Shown in pieces: positions 7,752 through 16,745 of a DNA stretch of 49,319 bases. Position numbers and translations under genes: made by a program. The stretch covers positions 1 through 49,319 of the forward strand of contig NZ_CP083670.1 of the NCBI RefSeq assembly GCF_020097835.1, written 5' to 3'. This stretch comes from Haloprofundus halobius (GTDB lineage: Archaea; Halobacteriota; Halobacteria; Halobacteriales; Haloferacaceae). How positions within the stretch are numbered: the stretch's first letter is position 1; each line of letters begins with the position of its first letter. The notes below the pieces were generated by a model. It was given only the letters and a program-made list of their open reading frames with translations. It was not told the DNA's origin and ran no database searches.

Positions 7752-10361
7752 CTACTCCTGCTGGTACTCCTTCTGGAGGTCGACGCTCGCACTACCACTC
7801 AGGTTGAACTGCGTGATGTCGCCCGAGAAGAGGTAGGCGTCTTTGCCGCCGGCGACGGCGCCGGAGGCTTTGTTCCCGTCGACCTCGTCTTCGGGGTTGA
7901 TGCTGCCCGCGATATCGGTCTTCTTGATATCGCCGGTGACGCTGACGACGTAGTTGGTCACGCCGTCTTCCGGTCCGTTGATGACGAGCAGGTGCGGGTA
8001 GTCGGAGTCGCGTTCGACGTCGTCGCCGCCGGTGTCGCCGCGGCCGTCGTCGGAGCCGACCTCTGCGGGATCGACTTCTTCACCGTCGACCGTGACGACG
8101 ATGTCCTCACCGTGTTCGAGTGTCTCGAGTTCGCCCTCGAAGTCGTAGGAGTCGGTCCCACCGCCGGCGACGGCGCCACTCGCAGTCTGTGCGTCGATGG
8201 CGTCCTCTTTGTCGAGGTTCGCCTCTCCGCCGTCGGTTATCTCGCCGGAGGCGGTGAACGTGTACTCACCGTCGCCGGTAACTTCCAGATGCTTCGAGGA
8301 GTCGGCGTCGCCGTCGGTGTCACCGCGGCCGTCGTCGGAGCTACCGTCGTCGGAACTGAGCTCCGAGGGATCGACTTCTTCGCCGTTGACGAGGACTGTC
8401 GCACTACCCTCCGTGAAGCGGAACTGAGTGATGCTTCCGGAGAACGAGTACGCGTCGCTGCCGCCAGCGACGGCGCCCTCAGCCGTCGCACCGAGGATGT
8501 TGTCTTCCTCGTTGATGGAACCAGCGCTGGTGGGGCCGACGTCGAGTTCGCCGTCGACGGTGAACTCGTAGCTCGCGAGACCGTCGTCGCCGCGTATCTG
8601 GACGACGTTCGGACGCGAAATCGACGAGTAGTCGCTCTGGTCGACCGTCTCGCCGTTGACCGTGACGGTGACGTCGTCGGCGTGTTCGAGCGCGTTGAGT
8701 TCTCCCTCGAAGCCGTAGGAGTCGGCACCGCCGCCGGCGACCTCGCCGCTGGCGGTCTGAGCGTCGATGGTGTCCTCCTTATCGAGGTTCGCCTTTCCGC
8801 CGTTCGCGATTTCACCGGAGGTGGCGAACGAGTACTCGCCGTCGCCGGTGACTTCCAGGTAGTTCGAGAGCTCGGACTCGTTCGGATCGCTGTCGGTGTC
8901 GTTGTCGCCTCTGCCGGAGTCACCGTCGTACTCGGCGGGCTTACCGTCGAGTTCCGGTGCTGGGCAGCTACCGCTTCGCGTGATGTTCGCCGTCGCCGCG
9001 TCCATGCTGTCGAACAGCGTCGTGTCGCCGGTCACGTCAATCGTCGAATCACGGAGCGTGAAGTTGTTGACGCGCTTGGCTTCGATACCGTCCCGGTCGC
9101 TACCGGTCTGGTGGATACAGAGGTTCGAGACGCTCGAGCCGTCACGGCTGACGATGTAGAACGCGGTGTCGCCGTCGGCCGACCCGGTGATGCTGACGTT
9201 CTCGACGACGAGTTCACGGGACTCCGGTTCGGAGTCCATCGAGGGTGCGCGATACGGCCAGTCTTTCGGCGGCTTGGACTTGATTCCCTTGACGTCGGTG
9301 TCGGTCTGGATACGCGTGTTCCGGACGATCATCTTACCCGCCTCGGTGTCGTGTTTCACCGCACCCGAGGAGGACGACACATCGCTCATGAGGATGTCGC
9401 AGTCTTCGATGACGGTGAGGTGACCTTCCTTCATCCAGATGCCGCGCATGTTCAGCTCGCGAGGCGTCGCGCTCGGGTCGTCGCAGACGATTTCGACGCC
9501 TTTCACGACGGCGTGCTCGCCACCCGTCCGGACCTGTGCGAGGTTGTTGTTCGCGTAGCGTCCGCCGATGACGTTGAGTTTACCGGCGTGCGCGGAGGCG
9601 TAAAGCCCCTCGCGGTCCCACGCGTTCATCTCGCAATTGATAAAGTTGATCGTCCCAGCGGGGTCGAGTTCGGGGACCTCGCCGGAGTCCGGATAGTCGC
9701 CGACGATAGTCGGTCGAATCCAGACTGCCATCCCTTCGCCGCCCTTCGAGAAGTCGACGTTCTCGAACGTGAGTTTCGTGTCGGAGCCTTTACACTGCAT
9801 GTACGCCCCGCCGGCGTCCTCGTCTTGACGGTCGAGGAGTCGCCAGTTCTTCAGCACGTTCGTCCCGGCTTCCGCTCGGAAGATGACGCGGGAGGAGGTC
9901 GATCCCGACTGTTCGACATCGAACCCTTCGACGTGAACGCCGCGGGCCTCGTCGAAGTACAGGAGGGTGTCTGCGCCGGAGTGGTCCGGAGCGATAGTCG
10001 CGCCGTTCGGAGCGACCATCGCGAAGTTCTCGAGGCCGTCCACCGAAAGCGGACTCAGTCGATACGTCCCTTCCGGGAACTTGACGAGCGTGTTGTCGTT
10101 GAGATGCTCTTCGAGGATACTGTTGATCGCGCTGCCGCCGGAGGTGTCGGCGCCTTCGTCGGCGATGTTGACGACCGTATCGTAGTTATTTTCGGAGACT
10201 GCAGCCGTCGCGACGCCGCTGGCCCCGGCGCCCGTCGCGACAGCCGCGGCGGCCGCCCCGGCCATCTGCAAATAGGAGCGGCGGCCGAGGAGTAATCCGT
10301 CATTATCGCCATCAGTAGTCGACTTCTCTTCTGCCTTATTGACTGCCAGTTCGCGTGCCAT
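7752..10361 (-). CDS. Tat-exported parallel beta-helix protein with four C-terminal repeats
   Basis: An 869-residue secreted protein. The N-terminus has a twin-arginine signal (GRRSYLQMAG, Arg27-Arg28) followed by an Ala/Gly-rich hydrophobic stretch. Residues about 60-430 read as a right-handed parallel beta-helix of the pectate-lyase-like fold (INFINCEMNAWDREGLYAS, GGRYANNNLAQVRTGG and similar rungs), common in polysaccharide lyases, epimerases and glycan-binding proteins. Four domains of about 80 residues then alternate A-B-A-B. A starts LEVTGDGEYSF and B starts VQIRGDDGLASYEF; both contain a 'SG.VAGG.D.Y.F.G' core. Acidic Asp/Gly linkers join them. A canonical TATA box (TTTATAA) is 26 nt upstream. 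The substrate is unknown; action on the locally made glycan is inferred. Confidence 0.88.
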   Translation of the reverse strand: MARELAVNKAEEKSTTDGDNDGLLLGRRSYLQMAGAAAAAVATGAGASGVATAAVSENNYDTVVNIADEGADTSGGSAINSILEEHLNDNTLVKFPEGTYRLSPLSVDGLENFAMVAPNGATIAPDHSGADTLLYFDEARGVHVEGFDVEQSGSTSSRVIFRAEAGTNVLKNWRLLDRQDEDAGGAYMQCKGSDTKLTFENVDFSKGGEGMAVWIRPTIVGDYPDSGEVPELDPAGTINFINCEMNAWDREGLYASAHAGKLNVIGGRYANNNLAQVRTGGEHAVVKGVEIVCDDPSATPRELNMRGIWMKEGHLTVIEDCDILMSDVSSSSGAVKHDTEAGKMIVRNTRIQTDTDVKGIKSKPPKDWPYRAPSMDSEPESRELVVENVSITGSADGDTAFYIVSRDGSSVSNLCIHQTGSDRDGIEAKRVNNFTLRDSTIDVTGDTTLFDSMDAATANITRSGSCPAPELDGKPAEYDGDSGRGDNDTDSDPNESELSNYLEVTGDGEYSFATSGEIANGGKANLDKEDTIDAQTASGEVAGGGADSYGFEGELNALEHADDVTVTVNGETVDQSDYSSISRPNVVQIRGDDGLASYEFTVDGELDVGPTSAGSINEEDNILGATAEGAVAGGSDAYSFSGSITQFRFTEGSATVLVNGEEVDPSELSSDDGSSDDGRGDTDGDADSSKHLEVTGDGEYTFTASGEITDGGEANLDKEDAIDAQTASGAVAGGGTDSYDFEGELETLEHGEDIVVTVDGEEVDPAEVGSDDGRGDTGGDDVERDSDYPHLLVINGPEDGVTNYVVSVTGDIKKTDIAGSINPEDEVDGNKASGAVAGGKDAYLFSGDITQFNLSGSASVDLQKEYQQE

Positions 10362-10385
10362 GCAGTCGGTTAAGATAAGACTGCA

Positions 10386-10395
10386 GTTATAAATC
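10386..10395 (-). promoter_or_regulatory. Canonical TATA box of the 869-residue beta-helix gene
   Basis: Minus strand GATTTATAAC, ending about 25 nt before the start codon at 10361, the position expected for a leaderless haloarchaeal gene. It is a normal T/A box, in contrast to the GATAACAAAG class used by its neighbours. Confidence 0.6.
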
Positions 10396-10606
10396 TTTCC
10401 TAGTTCACGTGATTATGGCACGTTACCTTCTCTATTTACTGAATAAAACTACTAAGATATAATATATTCACTAGAACTGGTATGAGCTACGACATCCTCT
10501 AAAACGCCAGCTTCAGGCGCTTTAAGCGGCGGTAATTTGGTATTAAGGGACTCTTACTCGCTTCTATTCCGACTAGAGACACCGTACCTGATATTCTACT
10601 GACTTC

Positions 10607-10849
10607 TTAGCTCTCCATGTACCCGAGTGACCGGAGCCGATCTTGCACCTCTTCCTCGGAGACCGTCTCGAACTCTTCGTCGGTCGCGTCTTCGACGTGT
10701 GAGAGGACCTCTTCGAGCACGTAGGTGACGTACTCCCCTGACGTGCTGAACTCCGTGTGTGCGAGTCGCTTCTCGACGCGTGCGACTATCTCGGCGGGGA
10801 GTTCGACTGATCGACTCTTCGGGTGGGGTCGGTTGCTCTCGGCGCTCAT
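10607..10849 (-). CDS. Ribbon-helix-helix protein with a C-terminal 'RLRSLGYME' tail
   Basis: An 80-residue protein starting MSAESNRPHPKSRSVELP. The segment SRSVELPAEIVARVEKRL followed by STSGEYVTYVLEEVL fits a CopG/MetJ-type ribbon-helix-helix DNA-binding fold. I prefer the start at 10849 to the in-frame ATG at 10864 because a GCATAACAAAG element ends exactly 25 nt upstream of 10849. The C-terminus EEVQDRLRSLGYMES closely matches the end of the phosphodiesterase-like protein ending at 18332 (VEDRLKGLGYME). It lies divergent to a sulfatase-like gene. Likely a local regulator, by inference; no toxin partner is seen beside it. Confidence 0.85.
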   Translation of the reverse strand: MSAESNRPHPKSRSVELPAEIVARVEKRLAHTEFSTSGEYVTYVLEEVLSHVEDATDEEFETVSEEEVQDRLRSLGYMES

Positions 10850-10873
10850 CACGAATATCGCCACTCCAGGTTG

Positions 10874-10884
10874 CTTTGTTATGC
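10874..10884 (-). promoter_or_regulatory. GATAACAAAG-class promoter element (RHH gene)
   Basis: GCATAACAAAG on the minus strand; its last base is 25 nt upstream of the start codon at 10849. Confidence 0.65.
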
Positions 10885-11114
10885 GATTGTTACCTATTTT
10901 CTCTCGTATGTATCTAATTTCTATAACACATTATTGAAATTCAAACATATTCGTTTGCCTGAGTTTCGAGTTCGGTCATCGGCCCTGAAACGGCCCTTCC
11001 GACGGTTCGTGTCCTCGAAATTCGACACCGGCTCTTCCCAACAATTCCGTCGCGAGAGGTCGCAAAATACCAGAATATCGCGTATTACCTCACCGAGACT
11101 GAACTCTAGACGGA

Positions 11115-11125
11115 CGATAACAAAG
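11115..11125 (+). promoter_or_regulatory. GATAACAAAG-class promoter element (sulfatase-like gene)
   Basis: CGATAACAAAG; its last base is 25 nt upstream of the ATG at 11150. Its spacing is identical to the divergent RHH promoter. Confidence 0.65.
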
Positions 11126-11149
11126 CCACCCCTCGTGGACCACGTCCCG

Positions 11150-12382
11150 ATGACCGATCCGCAGAACGTCGTCCTCTTGACCGTCGACAGTTGGCGAGCC
11201 GACCACTGTGGTTTCATGGGCTACGACGGGGACACGACTCCAGCACTCGACGAGATCGCGGCGGACGGCCTCGTCTTCGAGAACGCCATCGCGCCGGCAC
11301 CGGAGACGAACAGTTCCGTCTCGACGATACTCACAGGCCACTATCCGATGAACGAACTCCGGTCGACGGGTATCGATTACACGGAGCGAATCCGCCACCA
11401 TATGCGGACCCGACAGACGCTCCCCGGTCTGTTCAAGGAGATGGGCTACACCACCGCCGCGTTCACGACGAACCCGTGGACGTCGAGGTTTTTCAATTTC
11501 GACACGGACTTCGACTTCTTCGAGGATTTCATGGACGACAACCTCTCGAGCGACTTCATCAAGGACGGCCGTCAGAGCTCCGTCGTCGGCGACCTCGCCG
11601 TCCAGATGATGAACTGGGCACAGGGACAGGACATGTTCATGTCGTGGGAGGCGTTCTACGACGACCTACAGGCGTGGATCGACGACGCCCCGGAACCGTA
11701 CTTCCTGTGGATCTTCCTCGTCGACATCCACATGCCGTATCTGCCCGGTAAGAACTACCGCTCGCAGTCGCCGCTGATGACGTACCCTGCGAACCTCTCG
11801 CTCTTCGCGGGGAAGTCGAATCTCCGCTTCGAATCGCTGTTCCACGACGTTCTGGTGCGTGCGTACGACGACACGATTCGGTACACGGACGCGTTTATCG
11901 ACCGCCTGCTGTCCGACGTCGACGGCGATTCGCTCGTCGCGATACACGCCGACCACGGCGAAGCGTTCGGGGAGGACGGCGTGTACGGACACGGCCCGCT
12001 CCTGTCCGAGGAGATGATTCACGTCCCGTTCGTCGTCGCGAACGGTCCACGAGACCGCGTCTCTCGACCGATTTCGCTCCGCCGACTTCCGGACCTGCTC
12101 CCGTCGCTGGCGACGACGGGCGAGTATCTACATGCGACCGACGACGTCGTCGGCGCGCGCAACTACGACCCGGCGCTCGCCGTCCGTGGGGAGACCTGGA
12201 AGTACGTCTGGCGACCGGAGTCCGAGCGCCTCCTCGACGGTCGTGACGGCGAGTGGAACGAGTTCGACGACCCACAACTCAGGGAGACGGGACGCCGTCT
12301 CGTCGCACAGTGGAAAGAGTCCGAACGCGAGCGCGGCCGCATTCACGACGCGGTCGATTCGATGCCGATAGCGCCGTTGTAG
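11150..12382 (+). CDS. Sulfatase-like / alkaline phosphatase superfamily hydrolase or transferase
   Basis: A 410-residue sulfatase-fold protein. The N-terminal metal motif is NVVLLTVDSWRADH and the second metal site is HADHGEAFGEDGVYGHG near residue 270. At the nucleophile position the sequence reads ETNSSVSTILTG, so the formylglycine motif Cys-x-Pro-x-Arg of true sulfatases is absent. A Thr or Ser would be the nucleophile, as in phosphoglycerol and phosphoethanolamine transferases of this superfamily. There is no signal peptide. I chose the ATG at 11150 from the domain start and from the upstream element 25 nt away; the frame extends further upstream with unrelated sequence. Probably a glycan or phosphodiester modifying enzyme; substrate unknown. 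Confidence 0.9.
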   Translation: MTDPQNVVLLTVDSWRADHCGFMGYDGDTTPALDEIAADGLVFENAIAPAPETNSSVSTILTGHYPMNELRSTGIDYTERIRHHMRTRQTLPGLFKEMGYTTAAFTTNPWTSRFFNFDTDFDFFEDFMDDNLSSDFIKDGRQSSVVGDLAVQMMNWAQGQDMFMSWEAFYDDLQAWIDDAPEPYFLWIFLVDIHMPYLPGKNYRSQSPLMTYPANLSLFAGKSNLRFESLFHDVLVRAYDDTIRYTDAFIDRLLSDVDGDSLVAIHADHGEAFGEDGVYGHGPLLSEEMIHVPFVVANGPRDRVSRPISLRRLPDLLPSLATTGEYLHATDDVVGARNYDPALAVRGETWKYVWRPESERLLDGRDGEWNEFDDPQLRETGRRLVAQWKESERERGRIHDAVDSMPIAPL

Positions 12383-12390
12383 CTCCGGAG

Positions 12391-13950
12391 TCAGCCGTCG
12401 ACTACGTAGCCCTGCACCGCACTCTGGTCGACACCGGTTATCGCGAGGTCCCCCGACTCGCTCCCGGACTCCAAGAGTTCCCCGCTGAGGCAGTACGGCG
12501 GCGACTCCCCGAGGAGATACCGCTGTACGTCCCCGTCCGCTCGCTCGCTCCGGGTCTCGAGTTCGTTCACCTCGCCGAGTTCGACGCCGCAGGTGTCCTC
12601 CTGTCGTTCGAGACCGACGACCAGCGGATATCGTCCCGCGACGATCGATAGTTCGTCGAGTCGCGTTCGCGGCGACTCGCTGACGATGATACCGTCTCGG
12701 TCGGTCCCTGGTTGCTGTATCTCGACGCCGGTGAGCGCCGAGTTCGCGCGGCCCTGGAGGAGGATTCCGCTCCAGTCGTTCCCATTACCGGTGATTCGGA
12801 GGTTCTCGACCGACAGGTCCCAACTGTCTGGGCGTCCACGCAAGCTGGGCGCGTAGAAGTTCTCTGCCTTCGGGTATCTGGCTTTGATGCCGTACGTCGG
12901 GGCGTCGATGTGGATTTTGGTGTTCCGAATCGTCGCTCGACCGTGTTCGCGGTCGACGACGATGCCGCCGGAACTCGTCGTCCCCTCCAGGTTGGTGATT
13001 CTTATGTCGCAGTCCTCGATGAGGGTGTTGTCGCCCTCTTTCAGCCAAATTCCACGCATGTTTGCCGCCCCGCCGTGCGTCTCGTCGACGCGAACTTTCG
13101 CGCCGCGGACGACGGCCTGTGTGTCGCCGTTTCCGCCGCCGACGCGAATCTGTGCGAGTCCGTTGTTCGCGTACTCGCCGCCGAGTATCTGCAGCGGCCC
13201 TCCGTGCGCCGACCCGTAGAGCCCCTGCACGTACCAGCCGACGATTCGGCAGTCTTTGAACGTTATCGACCCGGGGTCGCTCGCCGGGTAGATGAACACG
13301 GCCGTCCCGTTTCGGGCGCCGTCGGACATGTCGACGTTCTCGAAGAGCAACTCCGTGTTCGCACCCTTGGCCTCGATGTTGAACGCGTGGGTGTGCGTTT
13401 CGGAGACGTCGTGGTACCCTTTCATCCGAACGTCTCTGACGACGTTCGTCCCGGCCTCACAGAGGACCTGCAGCCGGGCTCCGGTGTTCTTCGCGGAACT
13501 GTCGACGGTGATCCCTTCGAGCCTGAAGCCGTTCACCCCCGAGAACGACATTATGGTCCCGGTGAAACCCTCCGGCGGTCGTATCACGGCGTCGTCGCCG
13601 ACGATACCGAAGTTGCGCAGTTTCTCGAAGTTCAGATAGTCCTCGACGCGGTAGACGCCTTTCGGGAAGTGCAACAGCGTGTTGTCGCCGGCGACGCGGC
13701 CGAGCAACTCGTCTATCGGTCTTTCCTCGTCGAGGTCCGCGCCGGCTTCCGTGACGTCGACGACGGTCTGGTACTCGTTGCTGTACGGTATCTCGTTCTC
13801 TTGGGAGGTTTCGTTCGCGGGGGTCGACGTGGCGGTCGATGGTGAGTCCGACTCGCCGCACCCGGCGAGACCGACACCAACGACTCCGGCGGAGAGGGCT
13901 TTCAGATAGCTTCGTCGGCGTAGTTTGCGGTCTGGACTCCTCTCAGTCAC
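12391..13950 (-). CDS. Tat-exported beta-helix lipoprotein
   Basis: A 519-residue protein with a twin-arginine signal (LRRRSYLKALSAG) and a lipobox LAGC at residues 28-31, so it should be exported folded and lipid-anchored at Cys31. A Ser/Thr/Pro/Glu-rich linker follows. The rest is a right-handed parallel beta-helix clearly related to residues 60-430 of the 869-residue protein ending at 7752 (shared runs such as GLYGSAHGG, GGEYANNGLAQIRVGGG, RGIWLKEG). It lacks the four C-terminal repeats. Translation starts at a GTG, 25 nt after a GATAACAAT element. Its stop is 8 bp from the convergent sulfatase-like gene. A cell-surface glycan lyase, epimerase or binding protein is plausible. Confidence 0.88.
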   Translation of the reverse strand: MTERSPDRKLRRRSYLKALSAGVVGVGLAGCGESDSPSTATSTPANETSQENEIPYSNEYQTVVDVTEAGADLDEERPIDELLGRVAGDNTLLHFPKGVYRVEDYLNFEKLRNFGIVGDDAVIRPPEGFTGTIMSFSGVNGFRLEGITVDSSAKNTGARLQVLCEAGTNVVRDVRMKGYHDVSETHTHAFNIEAKGANTELLFENVDMSDGARNGTAVFIYPASDPGSITFKDCRIVGWYVQGLYGSAHGGPLQILGGEYANNGLAQIRVGGGNGDTQAVVRGAKVRVDETHGGAANMRGIWLKEGDNTLIEDCDIRITNLEGTTSSGGIVVDREHGRATIRNTKIHIDAPTYGIKARYPKAENFYAPSLRGRPDSWDLSVENLRITGNGNDWSGILLQGRANSALTGVEIQQPGTDRDGIIVSESPRTRLDELSIVAGRYPLVVGLERQEDTCGVELGEVNELETRSERADGDVQRYLLGESPPYCLSGELLESGSESGDLAITGVDQSAVQGYVVDG

Positions 13951-13974
13951 GCTGTGCTATCTATCTGGTTAGGA

Positions 13975-13985
13975 TATTGTTATCC
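13975..13985 (-). promoter_or_regulatory. GATAACAAAG-class promoter element (beta-helix lipoprotein)
   Basis: GGATAACAATA on the minus strand; last base 25 nt upstream of the GTG start at 13950. Confidence 0.6.
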
Positions 13986-14039
13986 CTCACCTACCCCTCG
14001 TCGGTTCACACACCGGTGACTGATGACACGTTAATGCCC

Positions 14040-14050
14040 ACATTCCAAAG
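14040..14050 (+). promoter_or_regulatory. Weak GATAACAAAG-class element (deacetylase gene)
   Basis: ACATTCCAAAG, two mismatches to CATAACAAAG; last base 27 nt upstream of the ATG at 14077. Confidence 0.4.
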
Positions 14051-14076
14051 CCCGACTCGCTCGAATCTGCGGGCCG

Positions 14077-14775
14077 ATGGAGTTTACCTTCGACGAGTAC
14101 GGCCGTCTCTTGGACTCGCTCATCGAGGACGGGTACACGTTCACCGACTACGAGCGGATGCCGTCGCGCGGACAGGTTATCCTCCGGCACGACGTCGACT
14201 GGTCGCCCGAAAAGGCGCTTCGCATGGCTCGCATGGAGGCCGACCGCGACATCCGCGCGACGTACTTCTTTCTCGTCACGACGCCGTTTTACAACGTCCA
14301 CGCGAGGGATATCCGCGAATCTATCGCCGAGATCGAAGCGCTCGGTCACGACATCGGACTGCACTTCAGTACGCACGAGTACTGGCGCGAGGAACCGCTC
14401 GAATCCGACCTGATTCGCCGCATCGACGGCGAACGGCAGGCACTCGACCCCGTCGTCGGCGATCTCGCCGAGACTATCGCGTTCCACATCCCTCCCGAAT
14501 GGACGCTCGACCGCTCGTTCAACGGGTTCGTGAACAGCTACGAACCGCGGTTCTTCAGCGCCGTCACCTACCTCGGAGACTCCGGACAGCGGTGGCGCAG
14601 CGGCCATCCGTTTGAAGAGGAGATCCCCGAGCGGATGCAGTTGCTCACCCATCCCGGTCTGTGGGGAGACGCCGACGCGACGTTCGAGGAACGGCTCGAA
14701 CAGCAACAGGAACGCCGATTCGACGCGGTTCAGGGCTTTCTAGCGTCGGAGTTCCTCTCCGAAGGTGGCGATTAA
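14077..14775 (+). CDS. NodB-type polysaccharide deacetylase family protein
   Basis: A 232-residue cytosolic protein of carbohydrate esterase family 4 type. Motif 1 reads ILRHDVDWSP (the Asp and metal Asp), then ATYFFLV, and motif 2 reads GHDIGLHFSTHEYW with the H-x3-H metal pair. No signal peptide is present, so it probably acts on cytoplasmic glycan intermediates, removing N-acetyl groups from amino sugars. It leads a run of four rightward genes, with short gaps of 34 to 118 bp up to the membrane protein and phosphodiesterase. The exact substrate is not evident. Confidence 0.85.
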   Translation: MEFTFDEYGRLLDSLIEDGYTFTDYERMPSRGQVILRHDVDWSPEKALRMARMEADRDIRATYFFLVTTPFYNVHARDIRESIAEIEALGHDIGLHFSTHEYWREEPLESDLIRRIDGERQALDPVVGDLAETIAFHIPPEWTLDRSFNGFVNSYEPRFFSAVTYLGDSGQRWRSGHPFEEEIPERMQLLTHPGLWGDADATFEERLEQQQERRFDAVQGFLASEFLSEGGD

Positions 14776-14780
14776 CAATG
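14770..14780 (+). promoter_or_regulatory. GATAACAAAG-class element (membrane protein gene)
   Basis: GATTAACAATG, which has one inserted T relative to the consensus; last base 30 nt before the ATG at 14810. It overlaps the stop codon of the deacetylase gene. Confidence 0.45.
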
Positions 14781-14809
14781 GCCGTACCTCACGACCTCTG
14801 TAACTAGTT

Positions 14810-16627
14810 ATGAGTTTCAGACAGGCCGACGACGAGGCACCGGGCGGAGGGGACCTCGTCGCGACCGGGCTTCTCGCCGTCGGGTTCTTCGCGCTCGCGG
14901 GGGCGATTCTCTACGCGCGAAGCAATCCAGCGACGGGGTACGAGCTCTCGATATACGCTGGAACGCCCGTCGGCGTTTGGGCGGCCATCGGTGCCGCACT
15001 CCTCGTCGCCGCAGTGTACGCGCTGTTCCTTCCGAGGGGGACGACGCGCCTCTGGGCGCTCGTCCTCGGCGGGAGCGCAGTCACGACCGTCGTGGCGATG
15101 CCGCTCGTCCGCGGCTACTTCTTCGTGGGCGTCGGCGACTCGCTGAGTCACCTGGGCTGGGCGCGCTCGATTCAGCGCGCGACGATTCTGCCCCAGCAGA
15201 TGTTCTATCCGAGCATCCACAGTCTCACCGACGCTATCAACCTCGTCGCGGGGATGGGGCTTCGCCGCTCGATGATGCTCGTTGTCGTCGTCACGCTCGT
15301 CGCGTTCCTCATCTTCGTTCCGCTCACGGCCCGCGCGATGACCGGAAGCAACCGAGCGCTCGTGTTCGGCGCGCTCTCGGCGTGGTTGCTCCTGCCGCTG
15401 AACCACGTCGCGGTCCACCTGATGCCGCATCCGAGCACGCAGGCCATCTTCGTCGCCACCATCGCGGTGTACCTCCTCGTCCGCTACGTCCAGAGCCCCT
15501 CGGATAGCGCCCTCGGCAGCCCGATGGCGTTCGGAACGCTGTTCTTCCTCGCCGGTGCAGGAGTGGTGCTGTACCACCCGATGCAGGCGTTGAACCTCTT
15601 CATCCTCTGTGCGACGGTCGGACTCATCCAGTTCCTCGCACGCAGACGGGCGATGGACTCGGTCGTCGCCGGCCACCAGCCGATCTACGCGCAGACCGGC
15701 GTGCTCGGTCTGTTGCTGTTCTCGTGGATGGTTCCGCGAGAACGGTTCCAGGACGCGTTCGAAGGCGTCTACGTCGACATCATCCAGGGTTTGAACGTCG
15801 GTAGCCAACAGATCGAGAGCACGGGTGGAGGTGCCACGGGCGTCGGTGCGAGCCTCGAAGAACTGTTTCTCAAAATCTTCCTCGTCGCGGCTATCTACGC
15901 CGCGCTCACGGGGCTGTTCTTCCTGCTCACGTCGACCGGTCGGCTCGACGACGACGTGCGGAGCCAGTCGCTCGTGCTGTACCTCGGCGCGGCGTTGGTA
16001 CCGCTCGTCGGCCTCTTCGGCGCGTACTTCCTCGGTTCGCCGACGCTCGGCTACCGACAGCTCGGCTTCATCTTCGTCGTCGCGACCATCGTCGGCGCGG
16101 TGGCGCTGAGCAAACTCGTCGGCGGGCTTCAGAGTCGACTCACGTTCGACACCGCTCGGTCCGTCACCGCCGTCGTGATGGTCGCGATGCTCGCGATGTC
16201 GATGGTCGTCGTCTTCCCGTCGCCGTACGTCATCAAGACGACACAGCACGTCTCCGAGCAACAGTACTCGGGCTACGAGACGACGTTCGACCACCGCAAC
16301 GAGGAGGTGTTCTTCTCGGCCGCCGGCGGCGGTGCCGAACGCTTCTCCGACGCGGTGTACGGCTTCGAGAACGTCACCGAACCGTCCGGGCCGCCGGTGG
16401 GCGACACGACCGTCTCGGGCGGTAATGTGAGCAACGTCTCCGGGGTGTTCACCGGCCCACGGTACTTCGTGACGACGGAGGCGGACTACCAGCGCGAGAT
16501 ACTACTGTACAACCAGAAGGAGTACTCGCAGGACGAGTTCGAGTCGCTGCCGACGCAGCGGCAGATGAATCTCGTCCAGTCCAACGAGGAGTACACGCTG
16601 TACGTCACCCGCGACGGGTTCGAGTAG
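14810..16627 (+). CDS. Multi-pass membrane protein of the glycan locus
   Basis: A 605-residue protein with about eleven predicted transmembrane segments from residue 20 to 475 (for example VATGLLAVGFFALAGAILYA, VWAAIGAALLVAAVYALF, LGFIFVVATIVGAVAL). A soluble C-terminal domain of about 120 residues follows and should lie outside the cell. Between early helices is a conserved-looking loop, GDSLSHLGWARSIQRATILPQQMFYPSIHSL, whose Asp and His resemble those in loops of lipid-linked-sugar polymerases and C-type glycosyltransferases. It could be a Wzy-like polymerase, a GT-C transferase or a ligase; I do not recognise the family. Its position among glycosyltransferase and deacetylase genes supports a glycan role. 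Confidence 0.82.
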   Translation: MSFRQADDEAPGGGDLVATGLLAVGFFALAGAILYARSNPATGYELSIYAGTPVGVWAAIGAALLVAAVYALFLPRGTTRLWALVLGGSAVTTVVAMPLVRGYFFVGVGDSLSHLGWARSIQRATILPQQMFYPSIHSLTDAINLVAGMGLRRSMMLVVVVTLVAFLIFVPLTARAMTGSNRALVFGALSAWLLLPLNHVAVHLMPHPSTQAIFVATIAVYLLVRYVQSPSDSALGSPMAFGTLFFLAGAGVVLYHPMQALNLFILCATVGLIQFLARRRAMDSVVAGHQPIYAQTGVLGLLLFSWMVPRERFQDAFEGVYVDIIQGLNVGSQQIESTGGGATGVGASLEELFLKIFLVAAIYAALTGLFFLLTSTGRLDDDVRSQSLVLYLGAALVPLVGLFGAYFLGSPTLGYRQLGFIFVVATIVGAVALSKLVGGLQSRLTFDTARSVTAVVMVAMLAMSMVVVFPSPYVIKTTQHVSEQQYSGYETTFDHRNEEVFFSAAGGGAERFSDAVYGFENVTEPSGPPVGDTTVSGGNVSNVSGVFTGPRYFVTTEADYQREILLYNQKEYSQDEFESLPTQRQMNLVQSNEEYTLYVTRDGFE

Positions 16628-16703
16628 TTGACGTCCCGTCACCGTTCGACCCGCAGCGCCTTTCAACGACCAACTACTCGCCGGTTCTCGGAGGATACGC
16701 GAT

Positions 16704-16714
16704 GCATAACAAAG
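16704..16714 (+). promoter_or_regulatory. GATAACAAAG-class promoter element (phosphodiesterase gene)
   Basis: GCATAACAAAG, identical to the RHH promoter; last base 32 nt before the ATG at 16746. Confidence 0.6.
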
Positions 16715-16745
16715 CGAGTATCAACTCTGTCTCTGAGTAGTAGCA

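Noticed and set aside
7683-10295. 870-codon plus-strand frame opposite the beta-helix gene
   Set aside because: It is antisense to a gene with a Tat signal and clear beta-helix sequence; the frame is open only because of the GC-rich codon pattern.
14804-16294. 496-codon minus-strand frame rich in Arg, Glu and Asp
   Set aside because: Antisense to the 605-residue membrane protein; low-complexity charged sequence typical of shadows of hydrophobic genes.
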